Of a stretch of DNA of 64,000 bases, positions 7,428 through 16,448 are shown one piece after another. The stretch is from the NCBI GenBank assembly GCA_964436045.1, contig CAYTBN010000018.1, positions 47,049 through 111,048 of the forward strand, in the 5' to 3' direction. Each line of letters opens with the position of its first letter. The first letter of the stretch is position 1. The stretch comes from CAYTBN01 sp964436045 (lineage in GTDB: Bacteria > Myxococcota_A > UBA796 > UBA9615 > CAYRNR01). The translations under genes were made by a program, and so were the position numbers. Below the pieces are notes generated by a model. That model searched no databases, was not told where the DNA came from, and saw only the letters and a program-made list of their open reading frames with translations.

Positions 7428-10400
7428 AGCAAACCCATCAGGATCCGCTCGGCGACGTCTATCGGAAGGGACACCGGCTCGGAGCCATCGGCCGGAATCG
7501 CGTCGAAGCGAGAGCCAAAGGTGAGGAAGTTCTCGTCGATCTTGTCTCGCAGGAACGACTCGATCACCCGGTCGAGATCCATGCCGCCCCCGGCCACCGA
7601 GGGCATCTGATACCTGTGCAGATCGAACAGCTTGTCTCTGAACAGCCGGCCGATCCAGACGTCGCTCCCGTCCGACACCGGGCGTACGACGATGTAGTAA
7701 TCGGCCAGGAGCTGTTCCAGATCCGGGGGCGACAGCGAGGTCTCCTCGGCCAGGCCGCGGCTCGGCTCCACCGCCTCGGCCCGGCGCACCGGCTCGGGCT
7801 GGACCTGCGGAGCCGGCGGCGCGAGGGCTTCGGCGACCCGCGCCGCCACGTCGTCGTCCAGGGCACCGAGCAGGCGATCGGGGCCCAGGGGCACGGGCGG
7901 CTCGAGGGGAGCGGATCCGGGTTCGGGCTCGGGCTCGGGATCGGGATCGGGGACCGATGGGGCTGGATCCCACGGCGCCGGCTGGGCGGCGGACGGCCAG
8001 TCGGGAATGCTCGGCTCCCCGGCCGTGGAGTCCTCCGACGGTTCCGCTGCCACCGACGAGAAGGGCGCCGGGGTCGCTGGCAGCGGCGTCGGTGGTGCGA
8101 CTGGCGCGGGGTCCATCGCCGGAGCCGGCGGTTCGGCGGCGGGCTCCTCGTCCGCCGGAGGGCTGGGGGCGGGATCGCCGCTGGGCCCGTCCGAGGCGAA
8201 GGGGACGAACAGTGCCTCGTCGCTACCTGGACCACTCTCCTCGCCCGACTCCTCCTCGTCCTCCATCCCCTCGAACTTGTTGAGGAAATCGGTGAGGTAA
8301 GCCTGCCGTTCCTCGTCGTCGAGGTCCTCCTCGCCGCCCCCCGCCAGGCCGGAGTGACCATCGTCGGTGGTGGCCGCCAGCAGCGCGTCGTTTTCGCCCA
8401 GCGCCCATTGCTCCCGCGACGAATCCAGACCGCCACCGTCGTCCGCGCTCGGCGCGCCGGATACTGGCTCGGAGGGCGCCGGATCTTCGTCCAATCCTGG
8501 CACGAACTCGGCCAGCGAGCGGGGCGTGGTCCCCTCTGGCTCGGGCTCTGCCGAGGCCGCTGGCAACGGACCGAGGGGCGAAGCCGGCTCGGACGTGTCC
8601 GGGGCGTCCGTGCCACTGGCATCGGGTTCCGCGGGCACGGCAAGCACGGGGATCCGGCCGTAGGATCGCTCGAACATGTAGTCCGGCAACTCGGTGGCCA
8701 GGTGTTCGGTGGGAGGCTCCTCCACCTGCGGCGGCGCCTCCCACGATCCCGTCACGGACGAGGGCGCGGCCGGAGCCCGGGCGGCGATCTTCTCGTCCCG
8801 ACGCAGGAAATCCAGGTAGTCGGGCTCGTTGAACAGCAGGGCCTCGTAGACCACCGAGTCGGCCAGCTCGATCCCCTTGAGCTTGGGCACGCCCTTGAGC
8901 CGCCGCAGCACGAACACGAATCCGGTCTCGGGATCGTGGAACACCAGATCGAAGCGGTAGAAGGCCGGTATCGCCGAGTGGCCCTCGATCTCCAGCTCCA
9001 GGTCGGTCCCGGCCAGCCAGTGGGGCAGCCGCTCGCGGCGCACCATCTCCTTGAGTTCGGTGAAGGTCGCCCGGTCGAGGCAGATGCCCGTGTTGTTGAG
9101 CACCTCGTCGGCCACGCTGACCTCGAAGATGCCCAGGGGATCCTCTTCCACGGGCCGGGTCTCGTCGGCGCGGGCGGTCAGGAAGGCGTCCCCGCCGCGC
9201 TTGCCCGAGTTCAGGCGGCTAGCGCGGTTGATGGTCGGACCGATGGACCGCAGGCGGACGATGGCCGCGCCCGAGTCGTCCCGATCGGGCACGTTGACCT
9301 GGGTGTAGTCGCCGGTCGCGATGCCCACCCGGAACCCCTCCTGCGCGAAGGGATTGGCCACCGCGCGCGAGAAAGGACGGAACTGGATGCGCCGGTTGTC
9401 GGCGAAGTTCTCCTTGAACCGGGCCACGTAGCGCAGCGTGCTCAGGGCGTCCGGGAGGATGTCGAGGATCGCGTCGCCCTCGAAACCCTCGGGGTTGCCG
9501 CCGAAGCTGCCCAGCTCCTTGCGAACGTTGAACAACCGCTCGAGCGCCAGCGCGGCGAGTTCGCCCCGTTCGTGGAGCTCGACGTCACCTGCCACCGACG
9601 CCTTGTTGGTGCTGAAGAACAGTTCGCGGGTCTTGGCGGTGAATCCGATCAGGTCGATGAACACCGCTGTCCCCGCGCGGTTGCGGCGGAAGAGTTCGTA
9701 GTAGCTGCCCAGGTCGATGGGCGCGGACGCCGCCCGCAACTCCAGCTTGCCCTGGAAGTAGCTGCCTCGCCTCTCTTCCACATCCATCTGCAGGGAGTGG
9801 AGCGCCGCGAACAGATCCAGCCCACGGATGTCGCGGGCCAGCGCGAGGATCGCCCCCTCGTTCCGGCGCAGTTCGTTGGGCGCCTCGAGCTCCTGGAGGA
9901 AGGCCTTGGAGTACTTGTGGAGCTGGCCGGTCAGGGCGCGTCGGACGTTGATCTGCTCCATCTGGGCCAGCAGATACCGCAGCACCTGGTCGTTGAAGAC
10001 CAGAGACCAGCCGAGCCGGAAGCTCAGACTCGCCTCCCGATCGCCCGCATCCACATCCTCGTGCTCGGGCAGCGACTCCAGGTCGATCCGCCGGGCATGG
10101 GCCAGGGCGTCCTCGCCGAAGAACTGGGTGACGAAGAACCGCTCGGTGCCCGACTGGGCGCGATCGGAGCGGTGGCGGTACAGATCCTCGACGATCGCAC
10201 GAACGGCGCTCAACAGCTGCTCGAAGGTCTTGGGCGACAACCCGTAATCCTTGACCTGCATCAACGCGCGGGGGTCGAGTTTTGTCAGGAATCGGGGCGG
10301 GAGAGCCAGCACCAGGCGGTTGTTGACCATCGCCGTGTGAAGGGCGTTCGTGCTGGTATCGCCCACCATCCGGGAGATGGTCAGGTTGGCCAGCTCGTTG

Positions 10401-10957
10401 CGGCTCACCAGTGCACGCAACGCTCCGCGCCGGGTCTGGATCACCCCCAGATCGGTGTCGGTCGCGCTGCCGCAGCACTCCTCGATCTCGTTGAGCCAGG
10501 AATCGCGAACCCCCGCCGACAGCCGCCGCACCCGGTCGCGGAGCTCCGGTTCGGGGTTGAACAAGTCGGCGGTGATCCGGGTCAGGTGGATCCACAGCAC
10601 GCTGTCCAGGCGAAATACCGTGCCGTGGGCACGGGTCTGGGCCAGCAACTCGGCCAGCGAAGTGCAGTAGGGCTCCTTCTGCAGGTCCTCCGCGTCGGTG
10701 GAGACGGCCTTGGCCACGCCGCCGCCCTGCAGGCGACGCACCTCGTTGGCGATGAACTCGGTGAGCTGCTCGATCAGGGGGGCGCTCGGCACGACCGGGT
10801 AGGCCGGCATCGGCGGCCTGGACGAGTCCTTGTATTCGACCAGCTGCAGCGGTGGCAAGGCGTCCCGAACGCCGGGCAGCGTGGCCTCGAGCTCGTTCCC
10901 GTCGCGAAGGAACCGGCAGCGCCCGAGCACGCTTGCCAGTGTATCGGCCTCGTTCAT
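7424..10957 (-). CDS. Large protein with atypical class III nucleotidyl cyclase-like domain
   Basis: 1177 residues, no obvious signal peptide. Residues about 1-420 are an unrecognised helical region. Residues about 430-590 resemble a class III cyclase catalytic domain: metal-binding Asp435 in VFIDLIGFT, Asp495 in GFEGDAILDIL, FRVGIATGD, and Asn577/Arg581 in IGPTINRASRL. The two purine-selecting positions are not the usual Lys and Asp/Thr: they read Gly491 (GFEGD) and Pro574 (GPTIN). Residues about 735-1060 are a Pro/Glu/Ala-rich, low-complexity acidic linker, and the last 110 residues form a second folded segment. ATG 10957 follows GGAAGG. The function may be nucleotide synthesis, a non-cAMP product, or nucleotide sensing. 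Confidence 0.75.
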   Translation of the reverse strand: MNEADTLASVLGRCRFLRDGNELEATLPGVRDALPPLQLVEYKDSSRPPMPAYPVVPSAPLIEQLTEFIANEVRRLQGGGVAKAVSTDAEDLQKEPYCTSLAELLAQTRAHGTVFRLDSVLWIHLTRITADLFNPEPELRDRVRRLSAGVRDSWLNEIEECCGSATDTDLGVIQTRRGALRALVSRNELANLTISRMVGDTSTNALHTAMVNNRLVLALPPRFLTKLDPRALMQVKDYGLSPKTFEQLLSAVRAIVEDLYRHRSDRAQSGTERFFVTQFFGEDALAHARRIDLESLPEHEDVDAGDREASLSFRLGWSLVFNDQVLRYLLAQMEQINVRRALTGQLHKYSKAFLQELEAPNELRRNEGAILALARDIRGLDLFAALHSLQMDVEERRGSYFQGKLELRAASAPIDLGSYYELFRRNRAGTAVFIDLIGFTAKTRELFFSTNKASVAGDVELHERGELAALALERLFNVRKELGSFGGNPEGFEGDAILDILPDALSTLRYVARFKENFADNRRIQFRPFSRAVANPFAQEGFRVGIATGDYTQVNVPDRDDSGAAIVRLRSIGPTINRASRLNSGKRGGDAFLTARADETRPVEEDPLGIFEVSVADEVLNNTGICLDRATFTELKEMVRRERLPHWLAGTDLELEIEGHSAIPAFYRFDLVFHDPETGFVFVLRRLKGVPKLKGIELADSVVYEALLFNEPDYLDFLRRDEKIAARAPAAPSSVTGSWEAPPQVEEPPTEHLATELPDYMFERSYGRIPVLAVPAEPDASGTDAPDTSEPASPLGPLPAASAEPEPEGTTPRSLAEFVPGLDEDPAPSEPVSGAPSADDGGGLDSSREQWALGENDALLAATTDDGHSGLAGGGEEDLDDEERQAYLTDFLNKFEGMEDEEESGEESGPGSDEALFVPFASDGPSGDPAPSPPADEEPAAEPPAPAMDPAPVAPPTPLPATPAPFSSVAAEPSEDSTAGEPSIPDWPSAAQPAPWDPAPSVPDPDPEPEPEPGSAPLEPPVPLGPDRLLGALDDDVAARVAEALAPPAPQVQPEPVRRAEAVEPSRGLAEETSLSPPDLEQLLADYYIVVRPVSDGSDVWIGRLFRDKLFDLHRYQMPSVAGGGMDLDRVIESFLRDKIDENFLTFGSRFDAIPADGSEPVSLPIDVAERILMGLL

Positions 10958-11026
10958 CGTCGCCTTCCGAGGGGAGAGATTATCCCACACGGACCGCCGA
11001 CGCGCAGCCCATCTACCGCAAGGCTC

Positions 11027-11548
11027 CTAGGGATACAGCCAGCCGGACAGCTTCTCCCGGACGGCGGGAGTCAGCGCCGGGGGCACGTTGACGAAGAGGA
11101 ACGTCCGCACACGGGGCCGGACGAAGACGATCGGGTAGGGCACGGTGCGCGGCCCGCGGTCGTCGCGGACGAACACGATCGGGTAGGCCAGTTCCATCGG
11201 ATCGCCGTCGTGGGCGTCGTATCGCAGTTCCGACGCGACCTGCTCCAGGCACTCGCCGAGGGGTGCGAAGGCCTCGTCGATCTCCACGCGAACAGACAGG
11301 GGCCGGCCGTCGCGCGCGACGGTGAACTTCAGGCTCACGTCGCCCGGTTCGCGAACGCCGGCGTGCTCCTGGAAGCAGGCGTCAAAACCCGGGTTGGCCC
11401 CATGCAGGACCTCCCGCGCCTCACCCACCGTCAGGTAGCGATCGGTGAGCGTCCCGGTCTGCTCCAGCACGCTGGCGCCCTGACCGGCGGCCAACGCCGC
11501 CGGTAGGCAGGCGGCGAGGAGGACGAGGGCGGACGCGATGGCGCGCAT
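11027..11548 (-). CDS. Secreted protein with TonB/AgmX-like C-terminal fold (tentative)
   Basis: 173 residues. The signal peptide is MRAIASALVLLAACLPAALA. The mature part has the pattern C-x(n)-G-V-S-L-K-F-T-V-x-x-D-G-x-P followed by a second Cys (GECLEQV) and paired YPIVFVR strands. This recalls the periplasmic TonB-like domain of AgmX/PglI-type proteins of myxobacteria, but the match is by eye only. It overlaps the upstream lipoprotein gene by one base (TGATG), so the two are likely coupled. Confidence 0.6.
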   Translation of the reverse strand: MRAIASALVLLAACLPAALAAGQGASVLEQTGTLTDRYLTVGEAREVLHGANPGFDACFQEHAGVREPGDVSLKFTVARDGRPLSVRVEIDEAFAPLGECLEQVASELRYDAHDGDPMELAYPIVFVRDDRGPRTVPYPIVFVRPRVRTFLFVNVPPALTPAVREKLSGWLYP

Positions 11549-12465
11549 CAGGGATTCCTCCGCATGACGGTCTCGCTCTGATCTCGCTGCCGCAGCTCGG
11601 CCCGGACGACGCCCTCCTCGCCCTTGCGCGGGTCGAAGGGGCCCTCGTAGGTCAGGATCGTGCGTTCGAGATCCATGCTGTAGCGGTGCTCCTGGAAATC
11701 ACGGCCATCGAGGGCGAACATCAGCCAGCCCTCCACGGTGCCGCTACCCTCGACCCGCGTGACATGCGCCGGATCTCGCCCCAGCGCGACCTCGGTCACC
11801 TCGCCGGCGTAGGCCAGCTCCACACAGGCCTTGCCGATGAGACAGGGCGTGGGATCCGTGAGGCGGGTGTAGGTCAGGTCCCAGGTCTGCTGGCTCTCGG
11901 AGAAACCGTCGATCCGGAACGGCAACCCGGCGCGCACCTTCACCGGGGTGTCCAGCTCGGGTATCTCGGTGGGGAGGCGGGGCATCAGCTGGACGAAGAG
12001 CTCGGCGAACAGCTCGCCGTATCGGCCGTGGCCCGCGAAGTGCTCGTACCCGACGGCCTCGAAGACCTCGCCGCTCTCGAACGTACGCATCGCCACGGCT
12101 TTTCCGTGGAGGCCGTCGGTGTCGAAGGGAGTCGGGCCGTCGGGCCCCCGCTGGCTCCCCTCGACGGCGATCAGGCGAACGACGATGCCGGCGGTTCGAT
12201 CCACGAAGTACTGGGCCTTGAACTTCTCCAGCGTGCCCCGCAGCTCGAAGACGATCCCGTCGAGCTGTGCCTCCATCGCGGCCACCTCGTCCTCGCCCGG
12301 GGAGCCGGGAAGTCGCTCGAAGGTGGTGCTCAGGCGGTGCTCGGTCTCGAATTCGTAGGTCAGGGTGACATCGTCGGGTGTGTGCCAGCGCAGGGAGCGC
12401 ACCGACCAGCCACAGGCGACCAGCGGCAGGACGAGCGCGAACAGGGCGATCCGCGGGCTTCGCAT
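11548..12465 (-). CDS. Putative lipoprotein, unknown function
   Basis: 305 residues with signal MRSPRIALFALVLPLVAC, a clear lipobox (LVAC). The mature domain is beta-rich, and nothing in it points to a catalytic centre. ATG 12465 gives the best signal; longer in-frame starts would bury it. It is first of a leftward group running through the TonB-like protein, the cyclase-like protein and a second lipoprotein (12465 to 6909), with overlaps or short gaps, and probably acts in the envelope. Confidence 0.65.
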   Translation of the reverse strand: MRSPRIALFALVLPLVACGWSVRSLRWHTPDDVTLTYEFETEHRLSTTFERLPGSPGEDEVAAMEAQLDGIVFELRGTLEKFKAQYFVDRTAGIVVRLIAVEGSQRGPDGPTPFDTDGLHGKAVAMRTFESGEVFEAVGYEHFAGHGRYGELFAELFVQLMPRLPTEIPELDTPVKVRAGLPFRIDGFSESQQTWDLTYTRLTDPTPCLIGKACVELAYAGEVTEVALGRDPAHVTRVEGSGTVEGWLMFALDGRDFQEHRYSMDLERTILTYEGPFDPRKGEEGVVRAELRQRDQSETVMRRNP

Positions 12466-12683
12466 GGCTGGGGATGATAGCGGGAACGGCCCGCTCCGGC
12501 CGGACAAAACCGTCCGGATCGCCCGGATCGTCGGCCCCCCAGCCTAACCTCCCGGGATCACTCACCTCTCGGACTGCCTAATTATTGAGCAATCCGGTCC
12601 AAGTGCCCGCATGGCGTCACACTTCGGTCTCAATTCGCAGGTCATGCACAGGGTTTTCCACAGCTCTTGTGGGTGAGCCACGT

Positions 12684-13490
12684 TCAGTCGCCGCACTCAC
12701 ATCCCGCTTGCCGCAGCAGCGCCCCGAATTCCGCCGCGTTGGCGGGCGCGAATCCGTCCCGATGGTTGTTGAACAGTACGAATACGGACCGGCAGCGCCC
12801 CATCAGCTCACGGATGCGTTGCACCCACGGAAGGAGCTCCGCCTCGTCGTAACGATAGGCGTAACGATCGCCGGGATCCTCCGCCTGGTACCAACGCGCC
12901 GCGTTGCGCCCATGGAATCGGACGTAGCCGAGCTCGCTGGTCGCCAGGGTGGTGGCCGGGAACAGCCCGGGCAGCCGGGGCTGGTCCACGTTGCACAGCC
13001 CGACTCCGCGTCGGCTGAGCCAGTCGAAGACCTCCTTCCTCGCCCAGCCCCCGTTGCGAAACTCGAGAACCAGCGGTAGGTCCCCGAACTGCCGGCCGAG
13101 CCAGTTGACGTAGCGCGCCGAGTCCTTGACCGGGTGGAAGGACTGGGGGAACTGGGCCAGCACCGAACCGAGCACGCCGGCCTCGACCAGCGGCGCGAGC
13201 GCCTCGACGAAGGTCCGAACCGTCGCCTCGCTCCGCTCACGCTCGTGGGTCAGGGCGCCGTTGGCCTTGACGCTGAACAGCAGACCTCCGTCTGTCCGCC
13301 GCACCATTCGCTCCATCGACGAGGCGTTCGGCATCCGGTAGTAGGTGTAGTTCAGCTCCAGCAGGTCGAAACGTTCGGCGTAACGGTCCAGCAGGCGCGC
13401 CCGCGCCGTGCCCTCGGGGTAGAACGGCCCGATCCACTCCGGATAGGAGTAGCCGCTGCACCCGATCAGGACCCGGGAGGGGGTTGCCAT
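12684..13490 (-). CDS. DUF72 (YecE-like) protein
   Basis: 268 residues of the DUF72/YecE family, a TIM-barrel fold of unknown activity. Family hallmarks are visible: IGCSGYSYPEW near the N-terminus, YYRMP, FSVKANG, LAQFPQSF, LVLEFRN and the C-terminal FVLFNNHRDGFAP. ATG 13490 sits one base after a 16-base palindrome resembling an SOS box (13492-13507), so transcription would be blocked by a bound repressor. That placement suggests induction by DNA damage, which is inference. A 218-base gap follows before the next gene's start, with a TTTTCCACA word and small hairpins but no gene. Confidence 0.9.
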   Translation of the reverse strand: MATPSRVLIGCSGYSYPEWIGPFYPEGTARARLLDRYAERFDLLELNYTYYRMPNASSMERMVRRTDGGLLFSVKANGALTHERERSEATVRTFVEALAPLVEAGVLGSVLAQFPQSFHPVKDSARYVNWLGRQFGDLPLVLEFRNGGWARKEVFDWLSRRGVGLCNVDQPRLPGLFPATTLATSELGYVRFHGRNAARWYQAEDPGDRYAYRYDEAELLPWVQRIRELMGRCRSVFVLFNNHRDGFAPANAAEFGALLRQAGCECGD

Positions 13491-13491
13491 A

Positions 13492-13507
13492 CTGAACAAT
13501 TGTACAG
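13492..13507 (-). promoter_or_regulatory. SOS-like palindromic operator upstream of the DUF72 gene
   Basis: CTGAACAATTGTACAG is a 16-base palindrome with one mismatch, abutting the DUF72 start codon. Read on the gene strand it is CTGTACAATTGTTCAG, close to both the E. coli LexA box (CTGT-N8-ACAG) and the Myxococcus-type LexA site ending in GTTCAG. A 14/16 match lies upstream of ogt at 35314-35329. The LexA assignment is inferred. Confidence 0.55.
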
Positions 13508-13584
13508 GCACGACCCCCCGCCGCCAAGGGGAGGGGGGCGCCCACAGATCGATCCGGAGACAGTGTGCGACACGCCGCGGTAGG

Positions 13585-15384
13585 ATGAGCGTCCAGGCGG
13601 GCTCGACTCTGACGATGTTCAACGATCCCCATCTGTGCCTCGGTGTCCTCACGGTGGCCTGCGGCGTCGCCGGCGTCGTGCTGTCCCGCTGGCGCAAGAC
13701 CGCGGAGCGCGCCGCCGCGCCGAGCGCGGGCTGGCGACTCGACGCGGTGATGACGGCGGTGCTGCTCCTGTGGGGTCTGTTCGAGGCCTTCCGGCTGATG
13801 CGGATCGGCAACCCAGACTGGGTCCCCGCCGGCCAGGACTACAACGATTTCCTCGGCCACCTGGCCGACGTGGCGACCGCCGAGGTCACCTACCGCGGCG
13901 GTTATCGCTACTACGTCTACCCCTGGCTCGCGGCTCCGCTGATCCACCTGGCGGGGATGGCACCCTACATCGCGGGCATCGGGCTCTCCCTGGTGGGCAA
14001 CGGCCTGGTCCCCGCGGCCACCTACGCCCTGGGGCGACAGCTCGCGCCGCGCCCCGTGGCCCTGGCCGCGGCCCTGCTGGGCATGCGGCTGCCGGCGCTG
14101 CTGATCGCCCTCGGTCAGGTCTCGGACTACTCGCTGACCCTCGTGTTCCAGATCCTGGTGCTCGCCACCGGGATCCACGCCATCCGAATCGGCAAGCCGT
14201 GGGCCCACCTGCTGTTCGGTGTCACGCTGGCGCTGCTGATGGGCTCCACGTCCAAGGCGCTGCCCACCCTGCTGCTGGCGGTCCCGGTGGGGCTGATCGC
14301 CCTGCCCTGGCGCCGTTGGCCGCGCGCGGCGCTGGCCGCCGGAGGGCTGGTCCTGCCCCTGGCGGCGATGTGGTTCGCCTTCGCCGCCTATCCGCGCCAG
14401 CCGCGCCCGCTGGAGTACAACCTGTACCAGGTCGATGTGGCCTATGCACGTCAGCAGGGGATCGCCCTCGGTCCCGAGGACTACGGCTGGCCGGCGGACG
14501 TGGATCCCGACGACCAGGGCAGCTGGCTCGTGGGCAGCGCCGCGGCCCTGCGGGGCCTGCCCGGGACCCTGCGGAGGATGGCCCGGCGGCCGCCGGGCTA
14601 CCCCCCCCTGTCCGACCGACTGCCCGGGATCCGCGACGGCCTCCGCCAGGCCCTCGGCCTGTCCTGGCTGCCCTTCCTGTGGCTGCTGGTGCCCGGCTGC
14701 CTGGCAGCAGGCCTCCCCCGCGCGCCGGTCCACCGGCGGTGGCTGGCGGCGGGGTTCCTGGCCACGCTGGCGGCGTCCCTGCTGATGGGGCCGACCCGCC
14801 TGCCCTTCGCCATGCGGTTCTTCCAGCCTTTCGTGGCCGTGGCCCCGGTGCTGGCGCTGGCCGGACTGGCGGCACTGTTGCGCCTCGGAATCGCAGCCCC
14901 CGCTCGGGACGCAGACCGCTTCTGGTGGCCGCTGCCGGTCCTGGCGCTGGTGGTGATCACGCTGGGGCCCGGGGATCTGTCGGCCCGGGCGGCCGCGGAG
15001 CGGTTGGCGGCCACGGACGCGGCCCCCAACGGCCTGGTGCCGATGCTCGGGTTGCGGTCCGAGCTGGAACCCGACGACGTCGTGGTCGACCTGACCCTGG
15101 GTTACCTGGCCGTCGCGTTGTACGCAAGCGATGCCCGCGTCACGGTGCTTAGCGAGGACAACCACCCGCCGTTCCTGATGCGCGGACAGGAGGCGGGGCG
15201 GCGGTTCGTCGTGATCTGCGGCCCGGTCCATCCCTACCTGGGCAACGACTGGGTCGGCTCGGCGCGCCGGGCCCTGCTGCGCAGCACCCGCCACCAGCGG
15301 CTCCGGCGATGTGTGTTCGAGGACACGGAGCCCGGCTCCTCCTACGGTCTGCTGCTCGGCGGTGTCCTCCAGGGGGGCAGATGA
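13585..15384 (+). CDS. Polytopic membrane protein, GT-C/GT39-like
   Basis: 599 residues with about ten to twelve hydrophobic segments and a soluble C-terminal tail. An acidic first loop (AGQDYNDF) after the first helices, a large membrane core and a C-terminal extracytoplasmic domain are the layout of lipid-linked sugar transferases of the GT-C/PMT type; the exact donor and acceptor cannot be told. A shorter start at ATG 13615 is possible. The stop overlaps the next start as ATGA, so it is coupled to an SGNH-type gene and a second membrane gene, suggesting modification of a cell-surface glycan or lipid. Confidence 0.7.
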   Translation: MSVQAGSTLTMFNDPHLCLGVLTVACGVAGVVLSRWRKTAERAAAPSAGWRLDAVMTAVLLLWGLFEAFRLMRIGNPDWVPAGQDYNDFLGHLADVATAEVTYRGGYRYYVYPWLAAPLIHLAGMAPYIAGIGLSLVGNGLVPAATYALGRQLAPRPVALAAALLGMRLPALLIALGQVSDYSLTLVFQILVLATGIHAIRIGKPWAHLLFGVTLALLMGSTSKALPTLLLAVPVGLIALPWRRWPRAALAAGGLVLPLAAMWFAFAAYPRQPRPLEYNLYQVDVAYARQQGIALGPEDYGWPADVDPDDQGSWLVGSAAALRGLPGTLRRMARRPPGYPPLSDRLPGIRDGLRQALGLSWLPFLWLLVPGCLAAGLPRAPVHRRWLAAGFLATLAASLLMGPTRLPFAMRFFQPFVAVAPVLALAGLAALLRLGIAAPARDADRFWWPLPVLALVVITLGPGDLSARAAAERLAATDAAPNGLVPMLGLRSELEPDDVVVDLTLGYLAVALYASDARVTVLSEDNHPPFLMRGQEAGRRFVVICGPVHPYLGNDWVGSARRALLRSTRHQRLRRCVFEDTEPGSSYGLLLGGVLQGGR

Positions 15385-16448
15385 GCCCCCGCCGCCGCCG
15401 CTGGCTGGCCCGGGGGGCGATGATCCTGGCCGGCGTCCTGCTGGGCGGCGCGCTCGCCGAGGGTTCCGTACGCGCCCGCGGCCTCGGCTGGCGCACGGTC
15501 AACCGTTCCCTTTACTGGCAGGGCTCGGATCTGGAGGTCTACCGCTACTCGGACGATCCGTTCTTGCACTACGAGCTGGATCCCGGCGCCAGCAAGGAAG
15601 GGACCGGACCGTGGGGCAATCGGTTCGCCATCACGGTGGACGAGTACGGGGCCCGGGGGCCGGCCCATGCCGCGGGCACGTCGGCGGAGACCTTTCGCAT
15701 CCTGTTGTTCGGCGGCTCGACGATGTTCGGCGCCGGAGTGGATGACAGCGAGACCATCCCGGCAGTCCTCGAGCGGTTGCTCGCCGACCCCGCCGCGCTG
15801 GGCGCCGCCGAGGGAGACTACGAGGCGTGGAACTTCGGCAACTCGGGCTACGTCGCCGCCCAGGCGATCCGGCTGGCGCGAAACTCGCTGGCGACCCTCG
15901 ACCAGGTCGACCTGATCGTGATCGTACCCACCAACAACGGCCGGCGGCCGTTCCTGGGCGGACCGGACGCGATGGAGCGGGATCACCGCTGGTTCTTCTG
16001 GCACGACCCGTCGGCCTACCTCGAGAACTACCCGCCGCCGGCCAGAGTGCCCGCGGGGATCCATCGAGGGCTGTTACGCCACAGCGAACTCTACCGCTAC
16101 GTGATCGCCAGGCAGCGGTTGCGGATGCCCAACAATCCCGCCGGTCAGGAACACATCGCGGCCATCAACCTCGCCGAGGTCCGCGCCCTGTGGGCGGAAG
16201 CCGACTCGCGGGACACCAAGGTGGTGTTCGCCTACTACCCCAGGAGCGGGCGAGCGGCCCCGCCGAACATGGGCTTCGTCGTGCCCCTCGGCGGATTCGT
16301 CGACCTGCAGCGCGCCGATCGACCCGACGCGTTCTACGAGGTCCACCCGCCCCCCGAGTACCTGGCGCAACACGCCGCGACGCTGGCCGAGGAGCTCCTG
16401 GCCGCCGGCTATCTGCCCTCCGCCCCCTCCCCCGGAGCAACGCCGTGA
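15381..16448 (+). CDS. SGNH/GDSL-type protein, membrane-anchored
   Basis: 355 residues with one N-terminal hydrophobic helix (GAMILAGVLLGGALAEG) that anchors it or exports it. The body matches the SGNH hydrolase layout: block I LLFGGSTMFGAG with the nucleophile Ser at about 113, GNSGY as a block II/III-like Gly-Asn turn, and a terminal block EVHPPPEYLAQHA with the His of the usual DxxH (the Asp position is Glu-Val here). Such proteins often add or remove acyl groups on polysaccharides. ATG 15381 overlaps the previous stop (ATGA) and the end overlaps the next start (GTGA). Confidence 0.7.
   Translation: MSPRRRRWLARGAMILAGVLLGGALAEGSVRARGLGWRTVNRSLYWQGSDLEVYRYSDDPFLHYELDPGASKEGTGPWGNRFAITVDEYGARGPAHAAGTSAETFRILLFGGSTMFGAGVDDSETIPAVLERLLADPAALGAAEGDYEAWNFGNSGYVAAQAIRLARNSLATLDQVDLIVIVPTNNGRRPFLGGPDAMERDHRWFFWHDPSAYLENYPPPARVPAGIHRGLLRHSELYRYVIARQRLRMPNNPAGQEHIAAINLAEVRALWAEADSRDTKVVFAYYPRSGRAAPPNMGFVVPLGGFVDLQRADRPDAFYEVHPPPEYLAQHAATLAEELLAAGYLPSAPSPGATP

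Noticed and set aside
7346..11506. A 4.1-kb open frame on the plus strand opposite the cyclase-like gene and its neighbours
   Set aside because: Long antisense frames arise from high GC and codon bias; the minus strand carries motifs, ribosome binding sites and signals, the plus frame has none.
12500..12517. CCGGAC/GTCCGG hairpin upstream of the lipoprotein gene at 11548-12465
   Set aside because: Short, no T run, in a region of high GC where such hairpins are frequent.
12654..12662. TTTTCCACA, one mismatch from a DnaA box
   Set aside because: Only a single copy, no cluster, no AT-rich unwinding region and no dnaA/dnaN nearby, so not called an origin.
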